From positions 19,916 to 83,915 of the forward strand of contig CAKZJE010000117.1 in the NCBI GenBank assembly GCA_936941155.1: a stretch of DNA of 64,000 nt. The letters run 5' to 3'. Origin of the DNA: an uncultured Methylomonas sp. GTDB lineage: Bacteria; Pseudomonadota; Gammaproteobacteria; Methylococcales; Methylomonadaceae. Below the pieces are notes generated by a model. That model was not told where the DNA came from. It saw nothing but the letters and a program-made list of their open reading frames with translations, and did not search any database. Below, piece by piece: positions 40,109-49,446 of this stretch. The translations under genes and the position numbers were made by a program. Each line of letters opens with the position of its first letter. Within the stretch, counting starts at the first letter, position 1.

Positions 40109-42982
40109 TTATTCTTTGCCTATCATCACAAACCCCGCCCAATAGTACGGATTGCTGTATTGTTTGTATTTTGCATCGTGCATAAATTCATTTTGCGTGG
40201 CTTGAATGGCTTGTTGCGCAGGTTCGCCATTTAAAAAGTGTTCGTAGAATCGTTGCATGAAGATGCCTGTTGATTCATCCGCCACTGACCATAAAGTGGA
40301 TAGCACCGCTTTTGCGCCTGCTTCCTGAAATGCACGATTCAAGCTATACACGCCTTCGCCGATTTTGACATCGCCTTTGCCTGTGTCGCAGGCGGATAAA
40401 GTGACTAAATCTGTGCCTGCCAAGTCGAGATTTAATACTTCTAACGCGGTTAAAATCCCGTCTGTGCCATCGTTTTGTTTGATGCCTTTTACGCCGAAGT
40501 TGGCATTGGCAAAGGCTAAACCGGAACGGGTTAAGGGATTTTCGATTTTGCCAACGGGTAAAGATTCGTTGCTGAGTGATACTGAACGTAGAGACGCAAG
40601 ATTTTGCGTCTCTACAGGTTTGCTGTCTTCCAAAAAGAAGCCGTGTGTGGAAAGGTGCAGTATTTTCGGTGCAGTTAAAGCGTTAATGGCTTGTTCTGTG
40701 GCCTGGGCTTTTAGAAATAATTTGGCAGCAGGTTCGGGCTGTTTTTTGATGAATAATTTATCAATTTGTTGCCCTTCGTTTAACGCATTCGGTAATGAGT
40801 CGAAATGAATGTTTTTGAGTTCGGTTGCGCCAGCGGTGTTGCCTGCTTTGATGATAGCAGTGTCATCGCCATAATCGGGTGCGGCAAAAATGGCGGCTGC
40901 GCTGGCTTTGCCTTCTAACGGCGGTAATACAATGTCTCTGGCAGAACTTAAGGTGATGAGTTGCCATTTTTCGGCTAGGTATTTGCCGTCTGGGTCTTGT
41001 AAGGCTTTGAAAGGCAATAGGTGTAAATCGCCATCGGGAATTAAGTAAACGGTTTTTTTGTTTTGCAGATAGGGTGTTAAAGGCTGCCAGAGTTTTTCGT
41101 ATAAGGTTTGTGCGGTTTGGGTGATGGTTTTTTCGCGATTGTTGGCGTTTTCTTTGGTGGGGACAATGCTAGATTGATAGGTTTTTATGGCGGCGGCAAT
41201 GGGGGCAAATTCACCGAGTTTAATTAATTTGATGCCGTTTTGTTTGTCGGCGATGAGGGCGATGATTTGGTCAGTTTTATCTTTTTCTGTCTTTAAATCG
41301 ACTTCTTTGTAAACCAGAAAATCAATTACAGATTGTTCATCACTAAGTTTTTCTAGCACTTGTTCAGGTGTAACTTCTGTTTTACTACGTTTAAAACCTG
41401 AGACTTTTTGACTTAACTGCATTTCTTGATTATTGCTTTTTTCTTCCAAATCCTGAATTATTTTTTTATCCTCTTTGCCAGAAAGAACTAGATTCGATAA
41501 TTGCGCTTTCAGAGCACTAAATTCTTGCATCTTTTTTTGAATAACAGAGTCTGAACTTTGTTTAGCTAAGATACTGGCTTCTGAAGCAATGCGTAATAAC
41601 AAACCTTTACGCGAAAGGGAAAAATATAAGGCTTCTTCGGGAGTGTCGTGAAAACTGTAGAAACTTAGGTAAAAGTCTCGATTATATTCTTCTTGTTTTA
41701 GATAAGACTGGCGTGTTTTTTCACCAGATCCCCATAACCAGCGTTCTAAGGATTGATTCATTATCCGCAAACTTCTCTGTAACAAAGGATCGGCTTTGCT
41801 GTGGTCACCCATTGCAATATATAGCTTTGCTAACTCGTTTAAACCTATGGTAAGACCAGGATGGTTTTGTCCTAACATTTTCTCATCAATTGCCAAACCT
41901 TTTAAGAACAAAGGTTCGGACTCTGCATATTTTCCTTGTTTTTTATAAATCGAAGCTAAACTTTCTAAACTGGTAGCAACATCAGGATTGTTTTGTCCTA
42001 AAGCTTTTTCTCTAATTGCTAAGCTTCTTTTCAACAACGGTTCGGCTTGTGCATATTTTTCCTGTTTGTAATAGAACCTCGCTAAATTATGCAAAGTGCT
42101 TGCAACATTTGGGTGGTCTTTGCCTAAAGCTTTTTCTCTAATTCTTAAGCTTCTTTGCAACAATGGTTCTGCTTGTGCGTATTTGTGCTGGGATTGATAA
42201 AGCTCTGCTAAATTGTTTAAACTGGTGGCGACGAGTGGATGGTTATTACCTAAAGTTTTTTCCCAAATTGCCAAACTTCTTAGATAGTAGGATTCGGCTT
42301 GTTCATACTTACCTTGTGTACGATAAAGTGCAGCTAAATTATGTAAACTGAGAGCAACATCTGAGTGGTCTTTGCCTAAAGCTTTTTCTCTAATCGCTAA
42401 ACTTCTTAGGAAGTAGGGTTCGGCTTGTTCATACTTGCCTTGTGTATCATAGATATCTGATAAATTATTTAAGCTGGTGGCAACTTTGGGGTGGTCTTTA
42501 CCTAAAGATTTCTCTTTAATTGCCAAACTTCTTAAGTGCAGGGATTCTGCTTGTTCATACTTGGCTTGATCCTTATAAAGCGAGGCTAAATTGTTTAAGG
42601 TGGTGGCAACGGAGGAATGATCCTTGCAAAAGGCTTTTTCTCTAATGGCTAAACTGCGTTGAAACAAAGGTTCAGCTTCAGCATATCTGCCTTGTGCTTG
42701 ATAAACGCCTGCTAAATTACTTAAACTTCGGGCAACATCGCGGTCATCTTTGCCTAATGTTTTTTCCCGAATCGCTAAGCTCCGTTGTAATAAAGATTCG
42801 GCTTCGGCATACTTACCTGCTTTATATAATGCCATTCCTGCTTGATTCAAAAGAAAAGCATCATCAGCTTTTAACGCAAAGTTTTTTTGCATTTCAAGCA
42901 ACTTAGCATCTGCATCTTCAGCATTCGCCGCATTAACCCCGAATACCATTAAAAATGCCAACAACGGAATTATTTTTTTCAT
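40109..42982 (-). CDS. Exported TPR-CHAT protein (second)
   Basis: The 957-aa protein has a signal peptide (KKIIPLLAFLMVFGVNAANA), about eight 42-residue kinesin-light-chain-type TPRs (LGKDHP.VA.SLNNLA..Y pattern), a helical linker and a C-terminal CHAT caspase-like protease domain. The likely catalytic pair is His780 in LHLSTHGFF and Cys865 in TLSACDTGKGD. The ATG at 42982 is chosen over an upstream TTG. It ends a four-gene minus-strand cluster with a paralogue (44818-47898). The codons for VETQNLASL derive from a family A palindrome (40589-40616). Confidence 0.92.
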   Translation of the reverse strand: MKKIIPLLAFLMVFGVNAANAEDADAKLLEMQKNFALKADDAFLLNQAGMALYKAGKYAEAESLLQRSLAIREKTLGKDDRDVARSLSNLAGVYQAQGRYAEAEPLFQRSLAIREKAFCKDHSSVATTLNNLASLYKDQAKYEQAESLHLRSLAIKEKSLGKDHPKVATSLNNLSDIYDTQGKYEQAEPYFLRSLAIREKALGKDHSDVALSLHNLAALYRTQGKYEQAESYYLRSLAIWEKTLGNNHPLVATSLNNLAELYQSQHKYAQAEPLLQRSLRIREKALGKDHPNVASTLHNLARFYYKQEKYAQAEPLLKRSLAIREKALGQNNPDVATSLESLASIYKKQGKYAESEPLFLKGLAIDEKMLGQNHPGLTIGLNELAKLYIAMGDHSKADPLLQRSLRIMNQSLERWLWGSGEKTRQSYLKQEEYNRDFYLSFYSFHDTPEEALYFSLSRKGLLLRIASEASILAKQSSDSVIQKKMQEFSALKAQLSNLVLSGKEDKKIIQDLEEKSNNQEMQLSQKVSGFKRSKTEVTPEQVLEKLSDEQSVIDFLVYKEVDLKTEKDKTDQIIALIADKQNGIKLIKLGEFAPIAAAIKTYQSSIVPTKENANNREKTITQTAQTLYEKLWQPLTPYLQNKKTVYLIPDGDLHLLPFKALQDPDGKYLAEKWQLITLSSARDIVLPPLEGKASAAAIFAAPDYGDDTAIIKAGNTAGATELKNIHFDSLPNALNEGQQIDKLFIKKQPEPAAKLFLKAQATEQAINALTAPKILHLSTHGFFLEDSKPVETQNLASLRSVSLSNESLPVGKIENPLTRSGLAFANANFGVKGIKQNDGTDGILTALEVLNLDLAGTDLVTLSACDTGKGDVKIGEGVYSLNRAFQEAGAKAVLSTLWSVADESTGIFMQRFYEHFLNGEPAQQAIQATQNEFMHDAKYKQYSNPYYWAGFVMIGKE
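40589..40616. repeat. Palindromic repeat family A, copy 2, inside a gene
   Basis: GTAGAGACGCAA, GATT, then TTGCGTCTCTAC: a 12-bp perfect stem, same length as copy 1 at 12524. It is in frame within the TPR-CHAT gene, in a loop between the catalytic His strand and the next conserved block, where the paralogue has unrelated sequence. Confidence 0.88.
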
Positions 42983-43065
42983 TGCCCGTTTCCCCAATTA
43001 ATTTAGCGTCAAACTCTCAATTTCAAGCTCAGTTAAACCCGTAGTTTTTGCCAAAATTCGCTCCA

Positions 43066-43701
43066 TTATTTACCACAACTACCGTCATCTGTCACAACTG
43101 CTATCGTAGGCTGCATATCTTTTGAAAGCTCAATTTCATCCGTCATCAATTCAAGCACACCATAACGCTGCCATAACAAAATATTACTTTCTTTATCAAA
43201 CACAACCACCAACACTTTATCTTTACAATTTTTTAAATCCTTCGTATCAATTGGCAAACGCTTTTTTTGATTATTTTGTGTTATTGGTATCGCAGGTAAA
43301 TAATGAATTCCTCTAAACGGCGGCAATAAACTCTGCTTATTTTCTGAAAACTGCAACGCACTTTTAGTATCCGCTAAATATTCAGTTGAAATAGGCTTGC
43401 CATCTTTTAAAATCAAAAACTTCAAATCTTTACTAAATGGCAAAACCTTATTCCAAACCCAATCACTACCAATTTTTAAAATAGCATCCTCTCGAATAAT
43501 TTTATTATTATCTAAAACCCGCAACTTTAAATCAGCGTTTTTTGGAAAATTTTTAAAATCATCTTGGTCAAACTCAACCAAAGTTTTTAAATCGTGACCA
43601 ACAGAGACTTTATTAAAACCGTAAATTAATTCGGCATGAGCAAAATTAACCAAACAGAAAATAATTAATCCAAGGGTTGTTTGATAGCGTAAGTTTCGCA
43701 T
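43066..43701 (-). CDS. Small exported protein of unknown function
   Basis: The 211-aa protein has a signal peptide (LGLIIFCLVNFAHA) and a predicted beta-rich body (ELIYGFNKVSVGHDLK, LKLRVLDNNKII, KVLVVVFDKESNILLWQRYG). A Cys near residue 158 and one near the C-terminus could form a disulfide. I do not recognise a family. It overlaps the upstream membrane gene by 37 bp and lies between two TPR-CHAT genes, so it is probably part of that cluster. Confidence 0.65.
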   Translation of the reverse strand: MRNLRYQTTLGLIIFCLVNFAHAELIYGFNKVSVGHDLKTLVEFDQDDFKNFPKNADLKLRVLDNNKIIREDAILKIGSDWVWNKVLPFSKDLKFLILKDGKPISTEYLADTKSALQFSENKQSLLPPFRGIHYLPAIPITQNNQKKRLPIDTKDLKNCKDKVLVVVFDKESNILLWQRYGVLELMTDEIELSKDMQPTIAVVTDDGSCGK

Positions 43702-44789
43702 GGTTTAAACTCTCCATTACTGCAATTTGAAAAAGGCGAACTGGTAAAAACTTGTTCCAGATGAACAACGGAAGCTTGTGGAATATAACTGATTTGAAAA
43801 AAATTAACTCGGTCGTAAATAATCAAACTCTCTTGCGATTTAGCTAATAAAAACACACCGTCTTTATGCAGAATTATTTCTTGGGCTTTCTCATTTTTTT
43901 CCATATAACTCAAAGAAACAACCGGATACTGATAATTTGTTCCCAAAATACCATAATTAAATGGAATTAAAATCACTTGTGCGGACGTAAAAGAAAATAT
44001 TAACCATTTTCCTAATATATTCTGATGATTAATAATCAATATAATCGCTGTGACAGATATAATTAAAATTATCAACATCAGCGCGTTTAATCTTTTTTCA
44101 TCATTCCCTGATTCATCATAGATTTCAGGAATAGAAAAGAAAAAGTTTTTAATAAAATCCCCTTTTGCACTATTACTATTTAAAATAAAACTACTTTTAT
44201 CTTTTATCCTATTCAGTAATTTAGATGTTTTTATTCGCTTGTCATAATAAACTTTTTTGATTTTCTTTTCATAGCGCAAAATATTTTGTTTCTGTTCATA
44301 AAAGTTGGCAGAATCACTGAGCGAAGCTTGTAAGATATTTTTGGCATATAAAGGCTGTGTTTCCACATAAAAAGTTGAAACAACAACAATAACCAGAAAG
44401 AATGATTGAATCAAAATAGTAATACGATGTTGTTGAATCATATTAACAATTGATTTTTGTGCAAATAACTTAAAAACTAACTGAATTAGCGTTAATAAAA
44501 TAATCACAAGCAGCCAGATATAAACCGCTTTACCTGCCCATCGTATATCTTGAATAATTGAGATTAAATAAGATGGTTTTGTGGCTAAAAAAATAAAGGT
44601 TTGCAAAATAAACAGTAGATTTTTACCTGCCATTTCTGCATACGTTTGTAAATCACCTGCAATATAAGGCAATCCTAAAACCCGATAATAGGCAATAAAC
44701 GATAAAAAACCGCAAGTGTAAAAAGCTAATACGATGCTGACATTAGATTTAATTATCGTTAAAGTAAAGTTGATTAATTTATCAATCAT
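43665..44789 (-). CDS. Polytopic membrane protein of unknown function
   Basis: This 374-aa protein has about six membrane helices (for example VYIWLLVIILLTLIQLVF, ILIQSFFLVIVVVSTFYV, LMLIILIISVTAIILIINH) and a charged loop between helices 4 and 5 (YEKKIKKVYYDKRIKTSKL). A C-terminal soluble part follows (KAQEIILHKDGVFLLAKSQE). No family is recognised. The ATG at 44789 is preferred to a TTG at 44801. It starts 28 bp after the first TPR-CHAT gene ends and overlaps the next gene. Confidence 0.65.
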   Translation of the reverse strand: MIDKLINFTLTIIKSNVSIVLAFYTCGFLSFIAYYRVLGLPYIAGDLQTYAEMAGKNLLFILQTFIFLATKPSYLISIIQDIRWAGKAVYIWLLVIILLTLIQLVFKLFAQKSIVNMIQQHRITILIQSFFLVIVVVSTFYVETQPLYAKNILQASLSDSANFYEQKQNILRYEKKIKKVYYDKRIKTSKLLNRIKDKSSFILNSNSAKGDFIKNFFFSIPEIYDESGNDEKRLNALMLIILIISVTAIILIINHQNILGKWLIFSFTSAQVILIPFNYGILGTNYQYPVVSLSYMEKNEKAQEIILHKDGVFLLAKSQESLIIYDRVNFFQISYIPQASVVHLEQVFTSSPFSNCSNGEFKPCETYAIKQPLD

Positions 44790-44817
44790 AAATAATTCCA
44801 ATAAGTTGGCGCAATAA

Positions 44818-47800
44818 TCATTCCTTGCCTATCATTACAAAACCCGCCCAATATAAAGGATTGCTATAGCGTTTATCCTGAATAAATTCAGCTTGAGTTT
44901 CTTGCAAAGCCAATTGCGCCGGCTTGCCGCTTAAAAAACGCGCATAAAAACTTTGCATAAACTGACTCGTGCCCGCGTCATCCACTTCCCACAACGTCGA
45001 AAGCACCGCTTTTGCACCGGCTTCTTGAAATGCACGATTCAAACTATACACACCCTCACCGACTTTTATATCCCCCAAACCCGTTTCACAAGCGGAAAGC
45101 GTCACTAATTCCGTGCCTTGCAAATCTAAATTGAGCACTTCTAACGCAGTCAAAATCCCATCCGTACCATCGGTTTTTTTAATGCCGCGCACCCCTAAAT
45201 TCGCATCCATCAATGCCAAACCAGAACGCGCCAACGGATTATCAACGTTAGCTGAAATCGCAGGTTGTCCGGTGCTTAACAACAAACTTTGCTCTAATGG
45301 TTTTTCTCCAGCTGGTTTGTCTGCCAAGAAAAAACCATGCGTGGCAAGATGCACTATTTTCGGTGCAACCAAATCAGCCATCGCTTTTTCAGTCGCTTGA
45401 TTTTGCAGCAATAAATTTGTGGGCGACTGGTTTTGCGCTTGTTTAAATAATTGCGCAATCTTTTCGCCTTCAATCGCAGTGGCTGCCAATTTGTCAAAAT
45501 AAATACTTTTTAAATCAAAACCGCGCGTGACTGCAATCGCTTGCGGCTTGGGATTGCCATAATTGGGATTTGCAAAAATAAACGCCGCATTGGTTTTGCC
45601 AGACAACGCAGGCAGCACAATATCTCGCGCCGAGCTTAAACTAATCAGTTGCAATTTTTCGACTAAATATTTCCCGTCTTTATCTTGCAAGGCTTTGAAC
45701 GGCACTAAATGCAACACCCCATCAGGGACTAAATAAACACTTGTTTTTCCTTGTAAATCAGCTTCCAAAGGTCGCCACAACAATTTGTATAACGCTTGCG
45801 ATTTCCGTTCTATCGGCAAAGAATTGGTAATGGCACTGCGAATTTCTTTAATCGCCGCGCTAATCGGAGCTAAATCACCCAGCGGAATTAATTTCGCCCC
45901 GTGTTCTTTATCTGCTAATAACGCTAGAACTCGTTCACCTTTGTAAGTATTGTTTTTAAAATCAACCTCTTGATAGACTAAAAAATCCACCAAACTTTGT
46001 TCAGAATGCAGATTTTCCAACACTTGCGCCGGCGTAACTTCAGTTTGATTGCGTTTAAATTTGCTTAAATGTTGCGCTAATAACATTTCTAACTGATTAC
46101 TTTTTTCTTCCAATGCTTGCGTGCTGGCTTTGTCAACCGAGTCAGAAAACAGCCGCGCTGCTAATTGTCGGCGCAGCGCGTTAAATTCCTGTTGTTGTTT
46201 TTGCAAGGTCGGGTCGGAACTTTGCTTTGCTAATGCACTGATTTCTGAAGAAATTCTCAGCAATAAACCTTTGCGTGACAGCGAAAAATATAACGCCTCT
46301 TCCCCATTATGTTGATGCGCATAAAAACTCAGATACACATTTTTCATAAACTCATGCTGTTGCAAATACGACTGGCGAGTTTTTTCGCCAGCAGCCCACA
46401 GCCATCGCTCCAACACTTGATTACTCAAGCGCAAACTACGCTCCAATAACGGCGCGGCTGAGCTAAATTTTTCTTGCGCCGCATAAGCAATCGCTAAATT
46501 ATTCAAACTGGTGGCGACATAAGGATGATTTTCTCCCAAAGTCTGCTCCCAAATCGCTAAACTGCGTTGATAAAAGGTTTCCGCTTGCGCAAACTTCCCT
46601 TGTAACACCGACAACGCCGCTAAATTATTCAAACTAATCGCAACGTCTGGATGATTTTGCCCTAACACTTTTTCCCGAATCGCTAAACTACGCTCTGCCA
46701 AAGGTTGTGCTTTTGCGTAGTTGCCTTGGGTTTGATAAAACACTGCCAAGCTATTCAAATCATTAGCGACATTAGAATGTTCCGCGCCTAAAACCTGCTC
46801 ATCAATTGCCAAACTACGCAGCAATAACGGCTCAGCGGCGGCAGATTTTTGTTGCGCAAGATAAATAATCGCTAAATTACTCAAGCTTTCCGCCACACTT
46901 GGATTTTGTTTGCCAAAGATTTTTTCACGCAATTCTAAACAGGCTTCTAACAAGGCTTGCGCTTGTTGATGTTTACCTTGCGCATGATAAAGCAGAGCCA
47001 ATTCAGTTAAACTTTCTGCAAATTTTGGATTGTTTTTGCCTAAAACTTTTTCACGAATGCTAAAACTGCGCCGATACAAAGGTTCGGCTTGTTCGTATTT
47101 GCCTTGTTCTTGATACAGTTTTCCTAAACCGCTTAAATTGGTTGCCACATCAGGATGATTCGGGCTAAACGCCTGCTCCACAATTGCCAAACTGCGCTGA
47201 TATAAAGCTTCCGCTTGTTGATATTTGCCTTGCGATTTATACAGCGATGCCAAATTATTCAAACTCACTGCCAAATCGGGATGATTTTTTCCCAACGTTT
47301 GTTCCGCAATGGCAATACTTCGTTGCAGCATCGGCTCGGCTTGCTGATATTTACCTTGTGAGCTATATAACTGCGCTAAGTTATTTAAATCACCCGCCAC
47401 GTCTGGACTGTTTTGTCCGGTGCTTTTTTCATCAATCGCCAAACTGCGTAAATAAAATGGTTCGGCTTGCGCGTATTTGCCTTGAATGTAATACAGCGCG
47501 GCTAAATTGTTTAAGCTGGTTGCAACCATCGGATGCTCTGCGCCTAATGCTTTTTCATAAATTCCCAAACTGCGTAAATATAAAGTTTCGGCTTGCGCGA
47601 GTTTTCCTTGCTCGCGGTACACTTCGGCAAGATTATTCAAGCTCGTGGCAAGATTCGGATGATCAGGCGACAATTCTTTTTCGCGAATCGCTAAACTTTT
47701 TTGCCACACTTGTTCGGCTTCTGCATATTGCCCAGCGCGAAAAAACGCTTCGCCGAGTTTGTTTAACGCGCTGGCATCATTCGGATTGGCTGCTAACGTT

Positions 47801-47898
47801 TGTTGCAGCTGTTGCAGGTTTGGGTTTGTTTCGGCGGCGATAACGTTGTTTGCGGATAACGCCGTCAGCAGGAGCGCGAAGGGAAGAACTTTTTTCAT
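44818..47898 (-). CDS. Exported TPR-CHAT protein (first)
   Basis: The 1026-aa protein has a signal peptide (KKVLPFALLLTALSANNVIA), about ten 42-residue TPRs of kinesin light chain type, a helical linker (YLSFYAHQHNGEEALYFSL) and a C-terminal CHAT domain. The likely catalytic His854 is in VHLATHGFF and Cys937 in TLSACETGLGD. CHAT proteases are caspase relatives; in type III-E CRISPR and other systems TPR-CHAT proteins are activated by partners. Export here argues for an envelope role. Its start lies inside the 3' end of the upstream kinase gene. Confidence 0.93.
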   Translation of the reverse strand: MKKVLPFALLLTALSANNVIAAETNPNLQQLQQTLAANPNDASALNKLGEAFFRAGQYAEAEQVWQKSLAIREKELSPDHPNLATSLNNLAEVYREQGKLAQAETLYLRSLGIYEKALGAEHPMVATSLNNLAALYYIQGKYAQAEPFYLRSLAIDEKSTGQNSPDVAGDLNNLAQLYSSQGKYQQAEPMLQRSIAIAEQTLGKNHPDLAVSLNNLASLYKSQGKYQQAEALYQRSLAIVEQAFSPNHPDVATNLSGLGKLYQEQGKYEQAEPLYRRSFSIREKVLGKNNPKFAESLTELALLYHAQGKHQQAQALLEACLELREKIFGKQNPSVAESLSNLAIIYLAQQKSAAAEPLLLRSLAIDEQVLGAEHSNVANDLNSLAVFYQTQGNYAKAQPLAERSLAIREKVLGQNHPDVAISLNNLAALSVLQGKFAQAETFYQRSLAIWEQTLGENHPYVATSLNNLAIAYAAQEKFSSAAPLLERSLRLSNQVLERWLWAAGEKTRQSYLQQHEFMKNVYLSFYAHQHNGEEALYFSLSRKGLLLRISSEISALAKQSSDPTLQKQQQEFNALRRQLAARLFSDSVDKASTQALEEKSNQLEMLLAQHLSKFKRNQTEVTPAQVLENLHSEQSLVDFLVYQEVDFKNNTYKGERVLALLADKEHGAKLIPLGDLAPISAAIKEIRSAITNSLPIERKSQALYKLLWRPLEADLQGKTSVYLVPDGVLHLVPFKALQDKDGKYLVEKLQLISLSSARDIVLPALSGKTNAAFIFANPNYGNPKPQAIAVTRGFDLKSIYFDKLAATAIEGEKIAQLFKQAQNQSPTNLLLQNQATEKAMADLVAPKIVHLATHGFFLADKPAGEKPLEQSLLLSTGQPAISANVDNPLARSGLALMDANLGVRGIKKTDGTDGILTALEVLNLDLQGTELVTLSACETGLGDIKVGEGVYSLNRAFQEAGAKAVLSTLWEVDDAGTSQFMQSFYARFLSGKPAQLALQETQAEFIQDKRYSNPLYWAGFVMIGKE

Positions 47899-48310
47899 GA
47901 GCTATGTCCTCGATTTTTTTGATTTTTGCCATGATTAAGGCGTGGCTTTCGTAGTTGTTTTTCATCACATGCAACACCGCATCAGGCACGGTGTGAATAT
48001 TTTGATAATTTCCTTTAGCTTCCAGCAATTTAACCATAACGCCTTGTTGTTTCGCCAAGTAAATATAAGGTTCAATTTGCCACCATTCGATAAACGTGTT
48101 GCTAACCACCACCGAGAGTTTTTTGCGCAACGCGGCGGCGGTTTGGTTTTGACACCATTGATGCGCTTGTTTAATCAGCGCGGGGTCGTAGCAATACACG
48201 CCGTCTTTGATGAAAAACATGTCGGCTTCCAGATGAATGGCGGATTGTTGTTTGGCTAGGGTTGATTTGCCGCTGCCGGGTAAGCCGCGAATTAGAATGA
48301 GTTTTTGCAT
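47777..48310 (-). CDS. P-loop kinase/ATPase of NEDD4BP2-like type
   Basis: The P-loop LIRGLPGSGKSTLAKQ starts the protein. EADMFFIKDGVYCYDPALIKQAHQWCQ and VVSNTFIEWWQIEPYIYLA follow, the layout of small AAA_33 kinases related to polynucleotide kinase. The conserved part ends near residue 140. About 40 basic residues (RKQRYRRRNKPKP) then run into the start of the TPR-CHAT gene, which overlaps this gene by 122 bp. The ATG at 48310 is more likely than a GTG at 48340. Substrate unknown. Confidence 0.8.
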   Translation of the reverse strand: MQKLILIRGLPGSGKSTLAKQQSAIHLEADMFFIKDGVYCYDPALIKQAHQWCQNQTAAALRKKLSVVVSNTFIEWWQIEPYIYLAKQQGVMVKLLEAKGNYQNIHTVPDAVLHVMKNNYESHALIMAKIKKIEDIAHEKSSSLRAPADGVIRKQRYRRRNKPKPATAATNVSSQSE

Positions 48311-48422
48311 TTTTTGTTGTGTTTTGAAAGCGTGGCTCACGATTGAATTTGCGAAATGGTAGCAGATGTTGTGGTGATTTAGGTTATCTGTGGTTTTGTG
48401 GTTTGAATGGGGGAATATAAAG

Positions 48423-48459
48423 AATTTTTTTAAGACGACCAGTCGTCTTGAAAAATTTT
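48423..48459. repeat. Palindromic repeat family B, copy 3
   Basis: AAGACGAC-CA-GTCGTCTT is flanked by AATTTTTTT and GAAAAATTTT. It lies in the divergent region between the kinase gene and the Rpn gene. The following bases contain CTTAGCTTGCTA, a weak match to the family tail. Confidence 0.8.
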
Positions 48460-48560
48460 GTGATTATAAAAACTTCTTAGCTTGCTAACGGGAGAAGTGC
48501 TTTTGCAGTAAACTATCCATGCACATCGAACTCCATTATTTACATGCTAAGGATAAAAAC

Positions 48561-49445
48561 ATGGCAATAGATTTTATCGAAAAATATATTAATCCGTTTA
48601 CTGATTATGGATTTAAGCGTTTATTTGGTGAAGAGGCGAATAAAGATTTATTAATGGATTTTTTGAATGAACTGTTGCGGCAAGAGCAAGGCGAAATTAA
48701 AGCGATAACGTTTCTAAAAACGGAACAATTAGGTTCTACTGAAATTGATAGAAAAGCTATTTTTGATTTGTACTGCGAAAATGAAAATGGTGAAAAGTTT
48801 ATTGTCGAATTGCAGAAAACTAAACAAGATTTTTTTAAAGATAGAGCTTTGTATTATTCGACTTTTCCTATTCACGAACAGGCGAAAAAAGGTTCAGATT
48901 GGAATTTTGAATTAAAAGCTATTTATACGATTGGCGTGTTAGATTTTGTGTTTGAAGAAGATAAAAATGATGCGAATAAATATAAGTATGTTGTTAAATT
49001 AAGCGATATTGAAACAAATAAAGTGTTTTACAATAAATTGACGTTTGTTTATTTGGAGATGCCAAAATTTAAAAAAACTTTGGATGAAATAGAAACCCAT
49101 TTTGAGAAATGGCTTTATGTGTTACGGCATTTAAACGAGTTAGATAAAATGCCCGCTAAATTAACCGAGCGTATTTTTAAAAAGTTGTTTGATGTAGCGG
49201 AGATTGCGAAATTTAATCGTGAGCAGTTGATGGCTTATGAAGATAGCATGAAATATTATCGAGATTTGAAAAATTCATTTGATACTAAGTTTAGAGAAGG
49301 AGAAGAAAGCGGTTTAAAAAAAGGAGAGAACAAAAAGGCGTTAGAAATTGCTAAAAATTTGTTAGCAATGTGTGTGGATATTGAAATTATTTCACAGACA
49401 ACAGGTTTAACCTCTGTTGAAATTGAAAGCTTAAGAGAGAATTAA
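48561..49445 (+). CDS. Rpn-family PD-(D/E)XK nuclease
   Basis: The start INPFTDYGFKRLFGEEANKDLLMDFLNELL (in parts NPFTDYGFKRLFG and DLLMDFLNELL) and the nuclease core KAIFDLYCENENGEKFIVELQK are those of Rpn/PDDEXK_2 transposase-like nucleases. The tail EIAKNLLAMCVDIEIISQTTGL is the usual Rpn C-terminal helix pair. An ATG at 48561 preceded by TAAGGATAAAAAC is chosen over one at 48519, giving 294 aa. The same leader precedes two other genes downstream. Confidence 0.88.
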   Translation: MAIDFIEKYINPFTDYGFKRLFGEEANKDLLMDFLNELLRQEQGEIKAITFLKTEQLGSTEIDRKAIFDLYCENENGEKFIVELQKTKQDFFKDRALYYSTFPIHEQAKKGSDWNFELKAIYTIGVLDFVFEEDKNDANKYKYVVKLSDIETNKVFYNKLTFVYLEMPKFKKTLDEIETHFEKWLYVLRHLNELDKMPAKLTERIFKKLFDVAEIAKFNREQLMAYEDSMKYYRDLKNSFDTKFREGEESGLKKGENKKALEIAKNLLAMCVDIEIISQTTGLTSVEIESLREN

Positions 49446-49446
49446 T

